A stretch of 44,977 nucleotides of DNA from CCY15215 sp039194995 (GTDB lineage Bacteria; Cyanobacteriota; Cyanobacteriia; Cyanobacteriales; Spirulinaceae): positions 1 through 44,977 of the forward strand of contig JBCCVR010000031.1 in assembly GCA_039194995.1 (NCBI GenBank), written 5' to 3'. The notes beneath the pieces are model-generated. The model did no database searches and was not told the origin of the DNA. It saw only the letters and a list, made by a program, of their open reading frames with translations. Made by a program: the position numbers and the translations under genes. Each line of letters opens with the position of its first letter. The first letter of the stretch is position 1. Shown here one piece after another: positions 17,878-26,650 of this stretch.

Positions 17878-18357
17878 TTATCAATCTATCAATCTATCAA
17901 TTATCAATGGTAATGGACTCAAGCATCATGACAATATTTCATTGGTCGAGACGCGATCGCGATCGCCTTTAAGTAATTATGCTGATGACTTTCTTCCATA
18001 TATTTATGTTTTTTGCTAAAAATTCAGAGAATCATGAAAGATGCGATCGGTATGTACAAATTTTTCTCTACATAAAGTTTATTTTTTTTTTAAAAATACT
18101 CTAAAACCTATAACTTTACAGTAAATTTACAGACAATTTACCATAAATTCACGATTTTCCTGATATTATTCATAAGTAGTCATTTTTAAGTAGTTATTCG
18201 TAAGTGTCGCGCAATCGAACAAAGACTGTGAATGCAGACCAGACGAAAAGAGAACGAAGGTTCGGCAAACAATGTCAAATAACCTAACTCTTCTAGTGCT
18301 TTAACTACTTTGAAAAATGATTCTAAAATCAATTACTCGAGTGGAGTTTGCTCAATT
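17878..18357. other. 480-bp AT-rich spacer without a gene
   Basis: It begins with tandem copies of ATCAATCT (17880-17905), then a HIP1-rich stretch and a strongly AT-rich segment (18060-18190) with several near-repeats of TTTACAG and ATAAGTAG. It presumably holds the promoters of the nrtR-like gene and the PEP-CTERM gene, but I see no clear -35/-10 pair or operator palindrome. A TTG at 18310 opens the downstream frame early but is an unlikely start. Confidence 0.5.
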
Positions 18358-18993
18358 ATGAAACGTTTTGGTTTTCTCATTTCAACTACTATTGCATTGC
18401 TTTTTGCCGCTACGTCTCCAGTCAAAGCTAATCCTTTCGTCTTGCTCGAAGATAACTTTGACTCGGAAAATAATGGTTTATCAGTCATTAACTTTTCCGG
18501 CTTGAGTAATTGGAATGTTGTAGATGGTACGCTCGATCTTATTGGTGTGGGTGGTTTCGACCCACTTCCGGGGAATGGGCTGTATCTCGATCTCGATGGA
18601 TCGACGAATAATGCTGCTCGTATTGAATCCAAGTCCTTATTTTCCTTTGAAGCGGGAGATATGATTACTTTGAGTTTCGATCTGGCAGGTTCGCAACGAG
18701 ATACCAATACATTAGATGTATCTTTAGGTAGTCTCTTTAGCGAAACTCTTGAAATCGAAGCAAACTTTCCTTTAACAACAATTACGCGGACGTTCGAGGC
18801 TAATTCTTTGACTGATGCAATTCTCGCTTTCGATCATTCAGGTGGCGATCAGGTAGGTTTATTATTTGATAATGTCCTGCTGAGTGTCGATCGCGAAACC
18901 GAAAGCGTTCCCGAACCCGGTACGACAGCAGCATTGCTCGTTTTAGGAGGATTGGGAATTAAGTCTCTTCGTCAACGCAAACAAAATCAATAA
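18358..18993 (+). CDS. PEP-CTERM sorted exported protein
   Basis: 211 residues from the ATG at 18358. It has a classic signal peptide (MKRFGFLISTTIALLFAATS, cleavage after VKA-N), a beta-rich body with many Asp, Ser and Gly residues (LDLDGS, SFDLAGSQRDTNTLDVSLGS, a jelly-roll-like pattern), and a C-terminal sorting tag: VPEPG, a hydrophobic span (TTAALLVLGGLGIKSL) and a basic end (RQRKQNQ). PEP-CTERM proteins are handled by exosortase and usually end up at the cell surface or in the extracellular matrix. No exosortase gene is in the window. The body does not match a named family with certainty. Confidence 0.85.
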   Translation: MKRFGFLISTTIALLFAATSPVKANPFVLLEDNFDSENNGLSVINFSGLSNWNVVDGTLDLIGVGGFDPLPGNGLYLDLDGSTNNAARIESKSLFSFEAGDMITLSFDLAGSQRDTNTLDVSLGSLFSETLEIEANFPLTTITRTFEANSLTDAILAFDHSGGDQVGLLFDNVLLSVDRETESVPEPGTTAALLVLGGLGIKSLRQRKQNQ

Positions 18994-19101
18994 CATATCA
19001 AAGGGTGTATCTTAACATTGAAAACTAGCTTCTTTCTGGGTTTAAGCATTCTTCATGAGGCTAACAACCAGACAATAAATCGAGGAATTTCTCTTCCTTT
19101 C

Positions 19102-19129
19102 GTAGCGGCGTTAAATTTAACGCCGCTAC
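19102..19129. repeat. 28-bp perfect palindrome
   Basis: GTAGCGGCGTTAAA is followed immediately by its exact reverse complement, with no loop bases. It lies between the 3' ends of the PEP-CTERM gene and enolase, 16 bp from the enolase stop codon. The symmetry suits a bidirectional terminator, or a dispersed palindromic cyanobacterial repeat; a T-rich tract on either side is weak. Confidence 0.7.
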
Positions 19130-19144
19130 CTGTATTTAGGTTGC

Positions 19145-20422
19145 TTATTTGACCAAAGTTCCGGCATAAACGGCGCGATCGCCTAACTCTTCTTCGATTC
19201 GCAATAAGCGATTGTATTTCGCCACCCGTTCGCTGCGACAGAGAGAACCGGTTTTGATCTGTCCGGCGCGCGTTGCTACCGCCAGATCGGCGATGGTAGT
19301 ATCCTCGGTTTCCCCAGAACGGTGGGAAATCATACAATTAAACTTATTACGAGTTGCGAGGGCAATCGTTTCTAGAGTTTCCGTTAAACTACCGATTTGA
19401 TTGAGCTTAATCAAAATTGCATTGGCGGATTCTTCGTCGATTCCTTTTTGTAAGCGGGTGGGATTGGTTACGAACAGATCGTCCCCAACCAACTGAATTT
19501 TACCGCCCAATTTCTCGGTTAATAATTTCCAGTTTTCCCAGTCTTCCTCATGCAAGCCATCTTCAATAGAAATAATGGGATATTTGTCAACTAATGCGGC
19601 TAAATAATCGATAAAGTCTGCACCACTGTGGGGAGAACCGTCGTAAACGTACTGACCATCTTTGTAAAATTCGCTGGCAGCGACATCCATTGCGATCGCC
19701 ACTTGTTCGGTGGTATACCCCGCTTTTTCGATCGCTTTTACGAGTAATTCTAAAGCCTGTTCGTTGGATTTCAAATCGGGAGCGAATCCCCCTTCATCCC
19801 CAACCCCTCCAGAGAGGAGCTTTTCGGCAGATAAAACACCTTTTAAGGACGCAAAAACTTCCGCACCCCAACGCAAGGCCTCAGCAAAAGTCGGCGCACC
19901 AACGGGGACGATCATAAACTCTTGAAAATCCACATTATTATCCGCATGAGAGCCGCCATTGATGACATTCATATAGGGAACGGGCAGTAAATTGGCTAAA
20001 GGACCCCCCAAATAACGATATAAGGGCAATCCTAACTCTACCGCCGCCGCCTTTGCTACGGCGAGGGAGACCCCCAAAATCGCATTTGCTCCCAAGTTGG
20101 ACTTATTGGCAGAACCATCGCGATCGAGCATAATGCGATCGATCCCCACTTGATTTAAGGCATCTTGTTCGAGTAATTCGGGGGCAATTTTTTCTTTGAC
20201 GTTGCGGACGGCGGTGAGAACGCCTTTACCGCCGTAGCGACTTTCGCCATCCCGCAATTCGTGTGCTTCAAATGTGCCTGTAGAAGCACCGCTTGGAACT
20301 TGTGCTAAACCGCTTGCACCGCTTTCCAAGCGTACTTCAGCTTCTAGGGTGGGTCTGCCGCGAGAGTCGAGGATTTCTCGGGCGGTAATTGCTTGGATGG
20401 TTGCCGGTTCGTTAAAAGCCAT
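19145..20422 (-). CDS. eno: enolase (2-phosphoglycerate dehydratase)
   Basis: 425 residues from the ATG at 20422. The open frame continues 44 codons upstream, but MAFNEPATIQAITAREILDS is the standard enolase N-terminus and AAGGG lies upstream of it. Glycolytic enzyme interconverting 2-phosphoglycerate and phosphoenolpyruvate. All key parts are present: the flexible loop SGASTGTFEA, GGSHADNNVDFQEF, GVGDEGGFAPDL with the catalytic Glu, the Mg2+ ligands in SIEDGLHEEDW and LVGDDLFVTN, the catalytic Lys in ILIKLNQIGSLTET, and the signature SHRSGETED. Cytoplasmic dimer or octamer. Monocistronic by context. Confidence 0.98.
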   Translation of the reverse strand: MAFNEPATIQAITAREILDSRGRPTLEAEVRLESGASGLAQVPSGASTGTFEAHELRDGESRYGGKGVLTAVRNVKEKIAPELLEQDALNQVGIDRIMLDRDGSANKSNLGANAILGVSLAVAKAAAVELGLPLYRYLGGPLANLLPVPYMNVINGGSHADNNVDFQEFMIVPVGAPTFAEALRWGAEVFASLKGVLSAEKLLSGGVGDEGGFAPDLKSNEQALELLVKAIEKAGYTTEQVAIAMDVAASEFYKDGQYVYDGSPHSGADFIDYLAALVDKYPIISIEDGLHEEDWENWKLLTEKLGGKIQLVGDDLFVTNPTRLQKGIDEESANAILIKLNQIGSLTETLETIALATRNKFNCMISHRSGETEDTTIADLAVATRAGQIKTGSLCRSERVAKYNRLLRIEEELGDRAVYAGTLVK

Positions 20423-20721
20423 TGTTGTATTTGCCCTTGAGACTGTATCACCGTCACTAATACCCGATCCCTTCTCGATCCCGGCACTTTTTGCACTTAA
20501 TTTAAGAATTGCCCTATCTCTGCGTTGGCGGGTTCGATAAAATTGAAAGGGCAATGATGAGAAGTTAAGAAATGATGAAATTGCGATCGCTTCTGAAATT
20601 ATAGGTTTGTTCTATTGCGATCGTAAAGCGTATCTGTAGTCATATTGCTTCTCCGATTTGACTTCTCCCAAATTTTCCAGCGATTTATTGTTAAGATAGC
20701 CTTATTCTCAAAATTGCAACG

Positions 20722-20988
20722 ATGAAAACAATCCAACTCACTCCCGAAATTGAAGCGCTCATCGATCGCCACGTCAAAACCGGAAGATATCAAGACGATC
20801 TCGCGGTGATTCAAGAAGGTTTACGCTTATTGGCAGAGAGAGAAAGAATATATCGAGGAAGATTTGAGGAGTTGAAAAGGGAAGTCGCGATCGGCATAGA
20901 AGATTTAAGACAAGGTAAAAAAGTTGATGGTAGAAAGGCGATCGAACGTTTAAAAGCAAAAAATATGGACTTAATTGGACGTGAGTAA
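20722..20988 (+). CDS. ParD-like ribbon-helix-helix antitoxin
   Basis: 88 residues. The N-terminus MKTIQLTPEIEALIDRHVKTGRYQDDLAVIQEGLRLL fits the ParD/CopG ribbon-helix-helix fold (beta strand with alternating residues, then two helices), which binds DNA as a dimer and usually represses its own operon. The C-terminal half is charged and helical, as expected for the toxin-wrapping segment. The stop codon overlaps the start of the toxin gene by one base (TAATG). Type II toxin-antitoxin module with the next gene. Confidence 0.8.
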   Translation: MKTIQLTPEIEALIDRHVKTGRYQDDLAVIQEGLRLLAERERIYRGRFEELKREVAIGIEDLRQGKKVDGRKAIERLKAKNMDLIGRE

Positions 20989-21287
20989 TGACGATTATTT
21001 TAATCTCCTCCAAAGCAGAAAGCGATTTAGAAAATATTAACGATCGCATGGTTTCCTATAGTCCTCAAGCTGCTAACCGTTTATTAGATAAAATTCTTGA
21101 CAAGTTTGAAACATTAGGACGTTTCCCTAATCTGGGTAAAAGCCGCGATGAATTGATGGAAGGTTTGCGAAGTTTTCCTGTAGAAGATTATCTGATTTTT
21201 TACTTTCCGATTGAAAATGGTGTTGAAATTGCAAGAGTTGTCAGTGGTTATCGAGATTTAGAGGCAATGTTTGATGAAAAAATGTAA
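20988..21287 (+). CDS. ParE/RelE-superfamily toxin
   Basis: 99 residues. MTIILISSKAESDLENINDRM...YSPQAANRLLDKILDKFETLGRFPNLGKSRDEL is the two-helix hairpin of ParE/RelE toxins, followed by the beta sheet with VEDYLIFYFPIENGVEIARVVSGYRDLEAMF. The pattern (Pro-x-Leu-Gly-x-x-Arg, then R(V/I)xxGxRD) is typical of ParE, which poisons gyrase; RelE-like mRNA cleavage cannot be excluded, since both share the fold. Overlaps its antitoxin gene by one base, as is usual for co-translated modules. Confidence 0.85.
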   Translation: MTIILISSKAESDLENINDRMVSYSPQAANRLLDKILDKFETLGRFPNLGKSRDELMEGLRSFPVEDYLIFYFPIENGVEIARVVSGYRDLEAMFDEKM

Positions 21288-21363
21288 AAGCGCGATCGCT
21301 GGCTCGTTTTTGCAGGCGAGAGGCAAGCCAATTATCTAAATTTTGGATTGTCAGGGTTTCCAT
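21288..21363 (-). pseudogene. truncated antitoxin-like gene start (FitA/VapB type)
   Basis: Reading the minus strand from the ATG at 21363 gives METLTIQNLDNWLASRL followed by QKRASDRAF, which resembles the N-terminal ribbon-helix-helix of FitA/VapB antitoxins (xTLTIRNLDDxLxxRLRxRA). The frame then runs into the 3' end of parE and loses similarity, so only about 25 codons remain. It looks like debris of a second toxin-antitoxin locus cut by arrival of the ParDE module. Based on a short match. Confidence 0.4.
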
Positions 21364-21470
21364 GAGGACTTGGAGAAGGACAGTATAATTATAGGCGATC
21401 GCATTTCTCATATTTGGGATTTTGCCTTAAACTGGATATCGTGCATTTTTACTATAGAAGAGTTTGACTG

Positions 21471-22652
21471 ATGACAGAAAGCGATCGTGAATATAACATC
21501 GATTGGGATAAGCTAAAAAATGGCTTACCACCAGAAGCAATACAAGAAATACTTGGAGAGATTTTAGATTCAGAAAATGTAGAAGCAGTACAAAATCTAC
21601 AATCAGAAAGTTTAGAGCTAAGAAGCCAAGCAATAGAAAGATTATTTGATACAGCTTATCATCAAGGGACATTGATGGAGCCTGCTTTTATTATTACTTT
21701 GATATTTATCAGACAGCTTCAGGATGAATCAGAATCCGTTCTTATAGAAGATATATTACTATGTTTAGCGTATTTTATATCAGGAATTTCATTTCTAGAC
21801 TATGCGATTATGGTGGATTCTTTCATGAATCCCGATCTCGAAATGCCTGAAACTCCCGATCCAAGAAATGCAACTCTTCCAGAAGATAGATTGATTTATG
21901 AAGCGATTGAGAGAAGCATCGAAATTTTTCTCGACTTTTTGACACATTCTTCCCCTGATGTCAGAGTTGCAGCGATTTATCTCCTTTCATGTTGTCGATC
22001 TGAAAAAGAAAACATTTACGATCGAGTCAATACACTATTCTATCGCGAAATAGATGAAATGGTGAAAGTCACTGTATTTTTCTATTTTGCAGTTGTCAGT
22101 CGGTTTACTGTTGTTGATGTTGAACTCATTGAAAGAATTGCGAACTCGGGTGAAAGCGATATTATTAAATTATCTGCTGCGATCGCTTTGGCTTATATCT
22201 CCGGAACAACAATATCAGAGAAAAACATAGATATTTTGATCGATCTGCTAGAAAAACCCAATTTATTAACAAAACTAATAGAACATTACGATTATCCCAT
22301 GTCATCGGCTCATCACCTAATAATTATTGATTTCTTTGGGAATCTGAGCGATCGCCACTTAAGCAAAGTGTTACCCAGTCTCATAGAAGCCAATCAAGCG
22401 GAATATTCAATAGATTACTTCTCTGAGATTCTTATTTTTAAAACTAGGAAGGATGCGATCGGGAAGACATATCAGCAATTAACGGAAAGTCAAAAATTAT
22501 TACTGAGAATAAGCGCACAAGATGAAAGTTTATTTAACGAAAGGTCTTATATTTGCAAGATTCTCAATTTAGAATCAAGAGGATTGACCGAGCAACAAAT
22601 GAAAGAAAAAATACTTAATTTTATCGGACAAGATATTCCCATAAGTTCCTAA
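21471..22652 (+). CDS. HEAT-repeat-like hypothetical protein
   Basis: 393 residues, almost entirely helical, acidic, without signal peptide. Regularly spaced helix pairs with hydrophobic faces (for example SPDVRVAAIYLLSCC, DEMVKVTVFFYFAVVS, SDIIKLSAAIALAYIS, SAHHLIIIDFFGNL) look like HEAT/armadillo-type repeats. Proteins of this sort often act as scaffolds or as immunity proteins, but there is no toxin or polymorphic-toxin gene nearby. Codon use is visibly more AT-rich than in the neighbouring housekeeping genes, consistent with an accessory gene. Confidence 0.55.
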   Translation: MTESDREYNIDWDKLKNGLPPEAIQEILGEILDSENVEAVQNLQSESLELRSQAIERLFDTAYHQGTLMEPAFIITLIFIRQLQDESESVLIEDILLCLAYFISGISFLDYAIMVDSFMNPDLEMPETPDPRNATLPEDRLIYEAIERSIEIFLDFLTHSSPDVRVAAIYLLSCCRSEKENIYDRVNTLFYREIDEMVKVTVFFYFAVVSRFTVVDVELIERIANSGESDIIKLSAAIALAYISGTTISEKNIDILIDLLEKPNLLTKLIEHYDYPMSSAHHLIIIDFFGNLSDRHLSKVLPSLIEANQAEYSIDYFSEILIFKTRKDAIGKTYQQLTESQKLLLRISAQDESLFNERSYICKILNLESRGLTEQQMKEKILNFIGQDIPISS

Positions 22653-22819
22653 TATATCGTAGCATCTTATGCCAACCAAAGCGATCGCCTTGAAATCCGT
22701 CCTACAATCTTGCTCGGTATCCCAATTCTAAAACGCCTGTTAAAAGAGATATCACCGACAAGCAACAAAGCGCCGACATTCTGGAATTAGCTAAACTGGC
22801 AGCAAGTAGATCCATCACC

Positions 22820-23215
22820 GTGGAGACGAAAGCAGTGGCAGACCAATCGAAAAGCGATCGCGTTATCAAGATCGAAAATAACCAAATCCAAGGCGCGGCT
22901 TATAGCGAAAATAACAAAGGCTCAATCTATACCCAAGGTAACACCATCTACAATGAAGCCTCTGCAAAATCCAGCCTCGTCGATGCTGCCAAGGAAATCC
23001 AAGACCTCCTCAAACAACTTGAAGCCACAAACCCTACCACCAGCACTACAGAGCAGATGATGGTGGCTACAGAAGCCATCAAACAAATCGAAAGCGATCC
23101 CACCTTCAAGCAAAAAGCCATCAATGCAGCCAAAGGGGGTACATTAGAATTCCTCAAGCAAACGCCTATCGGTGCATTCGTTGCCGGAGCCATTGAAGGT
23201 TGGACGAATTCCTAG
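22820..23215 (+). CDS. small cyanobacterial protein with a conserved C-terminal helical module
   Basis: 131 residues from a GTG. The N-terminal part has a short Asn/Gly-rich strand segment (AAYSENNKGSIYTQGNTIYN). The rest (AKEIQDLLKQLEATNPTT...MMVATEAIKQIESDPTFKQKAINAAKGGTLEFLKQ...GAFVAGAIEGW) is a helical module I recognise from many cyanobacterial proteins, often at the end of pentapeptide-repeat or signalling proteins. Function unknown. The frame stays open about 125 bp upstream of the GTG (to about 22693), encoding plausible sequence ending DILELAKLAASRSITVE, but it has no ATG. The gene may therefore be the surviving 3' part of a longer gene. Confidence 0.5.
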   Translation: METKAVADQSKSDRVIKIENNQIQGAAYSENNKGSIYTQGNTIYNEASAKSSLVDAAKEIQDLLKQLEATNPTTSTTEQMMVATEAIKQIESDPTFKQKAINAAKGGTLEFLKQTPIGAFVAGAIEGWTNS

Positions 23216-23363
23216 GAAACGCGATCGCCATGCAAAGAAATGTAAATTTAGAAACTCCGCCAACCCTAGCGTAACAGTATGTTAAGAACTGCATAATTCG
23301 GATGGTCTGTTTCCTAAGAGTAGATTGAGACAATCTACCCTCACACTTTCAACCAAGACTGTC

Positions 23364-24275
23364 ATGGTTATTCAATTCTTCAAGCGCTTATTCGGATTAT
23401 CTCGCCCAGCACCCTATATTCGAGAGTTTTTGACTTCTTACGATACCGAAGTATCGCCATCGGGAATTTTTACTTCGGGAGACACGGGAAAAGTCGCGAT
23501 CGAATTTCTTTGGCACGGTCGGGAAATCTCCCGGGGGCAACTGGCTCTTCTCTGTCTCGACGGACTCGAAGATTTACAACTCGATTCCCCGCTCCTGCTG
23601 GCAGAAATCCGCCGTCGCCTCGTCCCCAGACCTAGCTCCCCCATCTCTAAACCGTTAGGACATTTAGCGATCGCCGATTTAACTGAGGGCGCTAGATTCG
23701 GCAGTTGGGGCGCTCGTTTTGCCGACGATCGCGTCCAAGGGGTCAAAATCTTTCAATTACCCCCGAACAGGCGATTTTGCTTTCTGCTCGTTCGCAAGAC
23801 CCATCTCAACGCCGTTGAATCCCATTGGCTGCGAGATTGCCTTTGTTTCTCTTTCCTTCCCCATCGTTTTGTCGATGTCACTGGAGAGGAACATATTTTC
23901 GCATTTGGCAACGAAGGCGGCTTGTACAATAGCCCGGTTTTCCGAATTTGGGGAGCAAAAGGATACGCACAACCGCTCGATCGCGCCATTACTCTCGATT
24001 TGGATTGGCGCAGAACTCCCTTGGGGGCGGAATTATTACACTACGTTAAAGATCTTCCCAATTTTGCCGACTATCCCGCGATCGCTGCCAAAACTACTGA
24101 GGCAATTGCAGAAAAACGCTTGCGAACGGGAGAACGACTGCGGCAACAAACGACACTTTTTCCAAAGATTGTGAATCGAGCAGATCTTATTCCCAGTATT
24201 CTTGCGGAAGATTTAAAGCACCTCGGTATCTATGACCTCATCGAGAATGAGGGGACATTTACTGCCCGTTTTTAA
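23364..24275 (+). CDS. hypothetical protein, cyanobacterial
   Basis: 303 residues from the ATG at 23364 (a TTG at 23325 would add 13). It begins with a short basic amphipathic helix (MVIQFFKRLFGL) and is otherwise soluble. No signal peptide, membrane segment or recognised motif. There is a possible winged-helix-like C-terminus (RADLIPSILAEDLKHLGIYDLIENEG). I cannot assign a family. It stands alone between two spacers. Confidence 0.55.
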   Translation: MVIQFFKRLFGLSRPAPYIREFLTSYDTEVSPSGIFTSGDTGKVAIEFLWHGREISRGQLALLCLDGLEDLQLDSPLLLAEIRRRLVPRPSSPISKPLGHLAIADLTEGARFGSWGARFADDRVQGVKIFQLPPNRRFCFLLVRKTHLNAVESHWLRDCLCFSFLPHRFVDVTGEEHIFAFGNEGGLYNSPVFRIWGAKGYAQPLDRAITLDLDWRRTPLGAELLHYVKDLPNFADYPAIAAKTTEAIAEKRLRTGERLRQQTTLFPKIVNRADLIPSILAEDLKHLGIYDLIENEGTFTARF

Positions 24276-24353
24276 AACTTTCCGGACAAAAAATCGACTG
24301 GCAGTCAAACAAGAACGCCAACCGCTAAAAGCAAGGCCGATAAGCGCGAGATG

Positions 24354-24393
24354 AGAGGGGGGATTTTGAGGATTCCTCCCTCTTCTGCTTTTT
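24354..24393 (+). terminator. possible intrinsic terminator
   Basis: AGAGGGGGGA pairs imperfectly with TTCCTCCCTCT across a short loop, followed within a few bases by a run of five T. It lies about 80 bp behind the hypothetical gene ending at 24275. Confidence 0.4.
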
Positions 24394-24577
24394 GTGTCTC
24401 TCCTCCTTCGCGATCGCTACCGTGATGAAGAAAACTACCAATATCGGTATATTTTTTCAAGAAAATCGTAAAAATATTTACCTCTCGAAACGGTTCTCTC
24501 TAGGGGCGATCGATTGACAGTCAGTGCACTAGCCTCAAGTTTTAGTGCTTTTTCCTCAATATGGTATCAATAAAAAT

Positions 24578-24594
24578 TGATGCAATTTGCATCA
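24578..24594. promoter_or_regulatory. palindromic operator-like site 1
   Basis: TGATGCAA and TTGCATCA are exact reverse complements separated by a single T. The same site, with an A at the centre and one changed end base, recurs 49 bp downstream. Confidence 0.55.
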
Positions 24595-24626
24595 TTTATG
24601 TGCAATATATATTATATTAGATTAAC

Positions 24627-24643
24627 TGATGCAAATTGCATCG
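24627..24643. promoter_or_regulatory. palindromic operator-like site 2
   Basis: TGATGCAA, central A, TTGCATCG: a seven-base inverted repeat matching site 1 at 15 of 17 bases. The paired sites flank an AT-rich tract with TATATT-type hexamers, as expected for an operator around a promoter. Confidence 0.55.
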
Positions 24644-24839
24644 CTCAGTAGGGTTAGAACATATCTTCACGACAATGAAAAGATTTTCATTTTTTCTTCA
24701 GACAACAATAAGTGAATTTCCGACTATTCTTTTGCCATTAAAATGTTATATAAAGAGTATAGACTAATCAAACGATGTCAAACGGAAAAGAACCCGAGTA
24801 GTACTCTTCTATCCAACGTATTAAGAACCGAGAAAAACA

Positions 24840-25169
24840 ATGCCCATTATCGTCGTATTACCCCTCGTCAGAAAAAAATGCGGACTCACCCAAGAAGAAC
24901 TAGCAGACTTGAGTAAACGCAGTCAGCAACTTATTGGCAAGCTCGAACAGAATAAAGCGAAAGGTATTGGTTTTGAGACCCTCAGCCAGCTTTGTAAAGC
25001 GACTGGCGGGCAAGTCTGGGACGTGTTGGTTTACGTTCCCGACGATCCCCAACAGCTTGACGAAACTCTTGCCGCCCTTTCCAGGAAACTGAATTGTTCG
25101 ATTGACGAAATTCTTCCCTATATTCCAGACGATCTCAAAACGGCCTATCGACGATCGATGTTTGTGTGA
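24840..25169 (+). CDS. XRE-family helix-turn-helix protein
   Basis: 109 residues. Residues about 8-62 form a Cro/C1-type helix-turn-helix: VRKKCGLTQEELADLSKRSQQLIGKLEQNKAKGIGFETLSQLCKATGGQVWDVL, with the usual Gln-Glu-x-Leu-Ala turn and the C-terminal Leu-x-x-Leu-x-x-Ala helix. A short second part (about 66-105) is acidic with repeated IPDD/VPDD motifs (YVPDDPQQL, YIPDDLKTAY), suggesting a small dimer or ligand module. Likely a transcriptional regulator, possibly of itself through the two palindromes upstream. The next gene starts 150 bp downstream on the same strand. Confidence 0.75.
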   Translation: MPIIVVLPLVRKKCGLTQEELADLSKRSQQLIGKLEQNKAKGIGFETLSQLCKATGGQVWDVLVYVPDDPQQLDETLAALSRKLNCSIDEILPYIPDDLKTAYRRSMFV

Positions 25170-25324
25170 AGAAAGGTAGATAAGAGCGTGCGAGTTTCAG
25201 GCGATCGCCCCGTCGCGATCGACTGCCGCTCTCATCGAGATCGGAGAAACAATTGCGCGAGTCGCCACGTCTTGGGTTGCTGACGAGCTACCATAATATA
25301 TCGATTCAATTGGCGCGATCGCTC

Positions 25325-26515
25325 ATGGCTTCACCCTCTTGGAAAAATTTTCGCTTTCTGCAAGTTCTCTGTCGTCCCCTAGTGTTACTTTCCTTGGGAC
25401 TCCACGGCGTGCTTTTATGGCTTCCCCTAACCCTAGAAACGGAAGTAGCAGACACAGAAAAAACCGAGGAAGAAAAAAAGGAAACCATTAAAATTACGCG
25501 ACTCGCTCCCCCTCAACCCTCCCCAACGCCAGAAGTTTCGCCTTCGCCCCCAAAAACGTTGCATGCGATTGCGTCTACATCGCGATCGCAGCCCGTCCAA
25601 CAACAAGTTTCCCAACAACACACTGCTATTACTCCCCAGCCTCAAAACACACCTCAAAAAGCCCTTCAAACCCTACCTCAGTCGCAAATCTCTCCACCGA
25701 CTCTAACACCATCACCTTCTCCGATTTCCTCCATTACTCCAACACCATCACCGACTCCAATACCGTCACCTTCTCCAACGCCATCGCGTCCTGTTGAAGA
25801 AAATTTTCCCACTTATCAGAATGCTAGAGAAGGTTCGGGTCTTAACTTTTTACCCCCAGAAATCGATCGCGCCGTTTTGCACACGCAAGATCCTCTCGAT
25901 AAAGTTGCTACTTTTTTTGAGCGCGAAATTCCCAGTCAAGGATTTGAGGTCGCTAAGATAGACGAAAACAATTTAACGGCAAAAATTTATCAAGTTTCCA
26001 TTAGTAATAGACAGCCCCAATATTTCCATCTTTTTTATGTCGAAAATCGGACTCTCCTCATGTTGCTCGATCGCCAAGTCTCGCTGGCAAAACTAGAAGC
26101 ATTAAAGAATTCCCTCGACGTTCTTTCCCCTGAAGATAAACTGATCGAAGAAATTTTCGCTCGAGTTTATCAAGAATTTGACTTAAAAGATTTTACAATT
26201 TCTGACTTGCAAAGCCAAGATTCAGAGATTCCTTGGGTTCAAGAAACGGAAAACTATCATTTTCGCGGCAGGCTTCCCGTTGAAAATTCCCTCGATCCAA
26301 ATGTCGAACAGCAGTTACAAGAACGCTTATTTTCCCTGTTAGAAGAGCAAGAATTTGTGAAAATTGGGGAAGAAGAACAAGAGGGAGCAAAAATTTTTGT
26401 ATTTGGTAACGGCTTTGCCTATCCAACGATTGGATTTGCTCCCGTTCTCGTTAACAACCAAACAACCATCGGACTTGTGACAACGCGAAACTTTTTTCCT
26501 CCATCCTTTGAGTAA
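25325..26515 (+). CDS. membrane-anchored proline-rich protein, TonB-like layout
   Basis: 396 residues from the ATG at 25325; a TTG at 25253 opens the frame 24 codons earlier but is less likely. It has a short basic N-terminus, one hydrophobic span (LVLLSLGLHGVLLWLPL), then about 110 residues rich in Pro, Ser, Thr and Gln with PTPSPSP runs, and a folded C-terminal domain of about 220 residues (from NFLPPEIDRAVLHTQDPLDKVATFFEREI). The layout recalls TonB/TolA-type spanning proteins, but the C-terminal domain has no TonB signature that I can see. Probably anchored in the inner membrane and reaching across the periplasm. Function unknown. Confidence 0.6.
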   Translation: MASPSWKNFRFLQVLCRPLVLLSLGLHGVLLWLPLTLETEVADTEKTEEEKKETIKITRLAPPQPSPTPEVSPSPPKTLHAIASTSRSQPVQQQVSQQHTAITPQPQNTPQKALQTLPQSQISPPTLTPSPSPISSITPTPSPTPIPSPSPTPSRPVEENFPTYQNAREGSGLNFLPPEIDRAVLHTQDPLDKVATFFEREIPSQGFEVAKIDENNLTAKIYQVSISNRQPQYFHLFYVENRTLLMLLDRQVSLAKLEALKNSLDVLSPEDKLIEEIFARVYQEFDLKDFTISDLQSQDSEIPWVQETENYHFRGRLPVENSLDPNVEQQLQERLFSLLEEQEFVKIGEEEQEGAKIFVFGNGFAYPTIGFAPVLVNNQTTIGLVTTRNFFPPSFE

Positions 26516-26650
26516 GGAGCGAGTTCGAGATAGTGATCCGCCAAAAATTTCCTCGATCGCGAAAAAATAACCTCTTTTGAATTTCTCAAGATTGCGATTG
26601 GGTAAATCGTATAAAATGACACAACCGCGACAAGAGATAAATAGAATAAT

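Larger units (their letters stand above)
24276..24839. other. 564-bp regulatory spacer upstream of XRE regulator
   Basis: No ORF of note. It starts with a possible terminator (24354-24393), continues through HIP1-rich sequence, then an AT-rich segment (24560-24650) with two near-identical palindromes. Between these and the regulator ATG lie about 195 bases with several TATA-like hexamers (for example near 24749 and 24761) but no clear single promoter. Confidence 0.6.
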
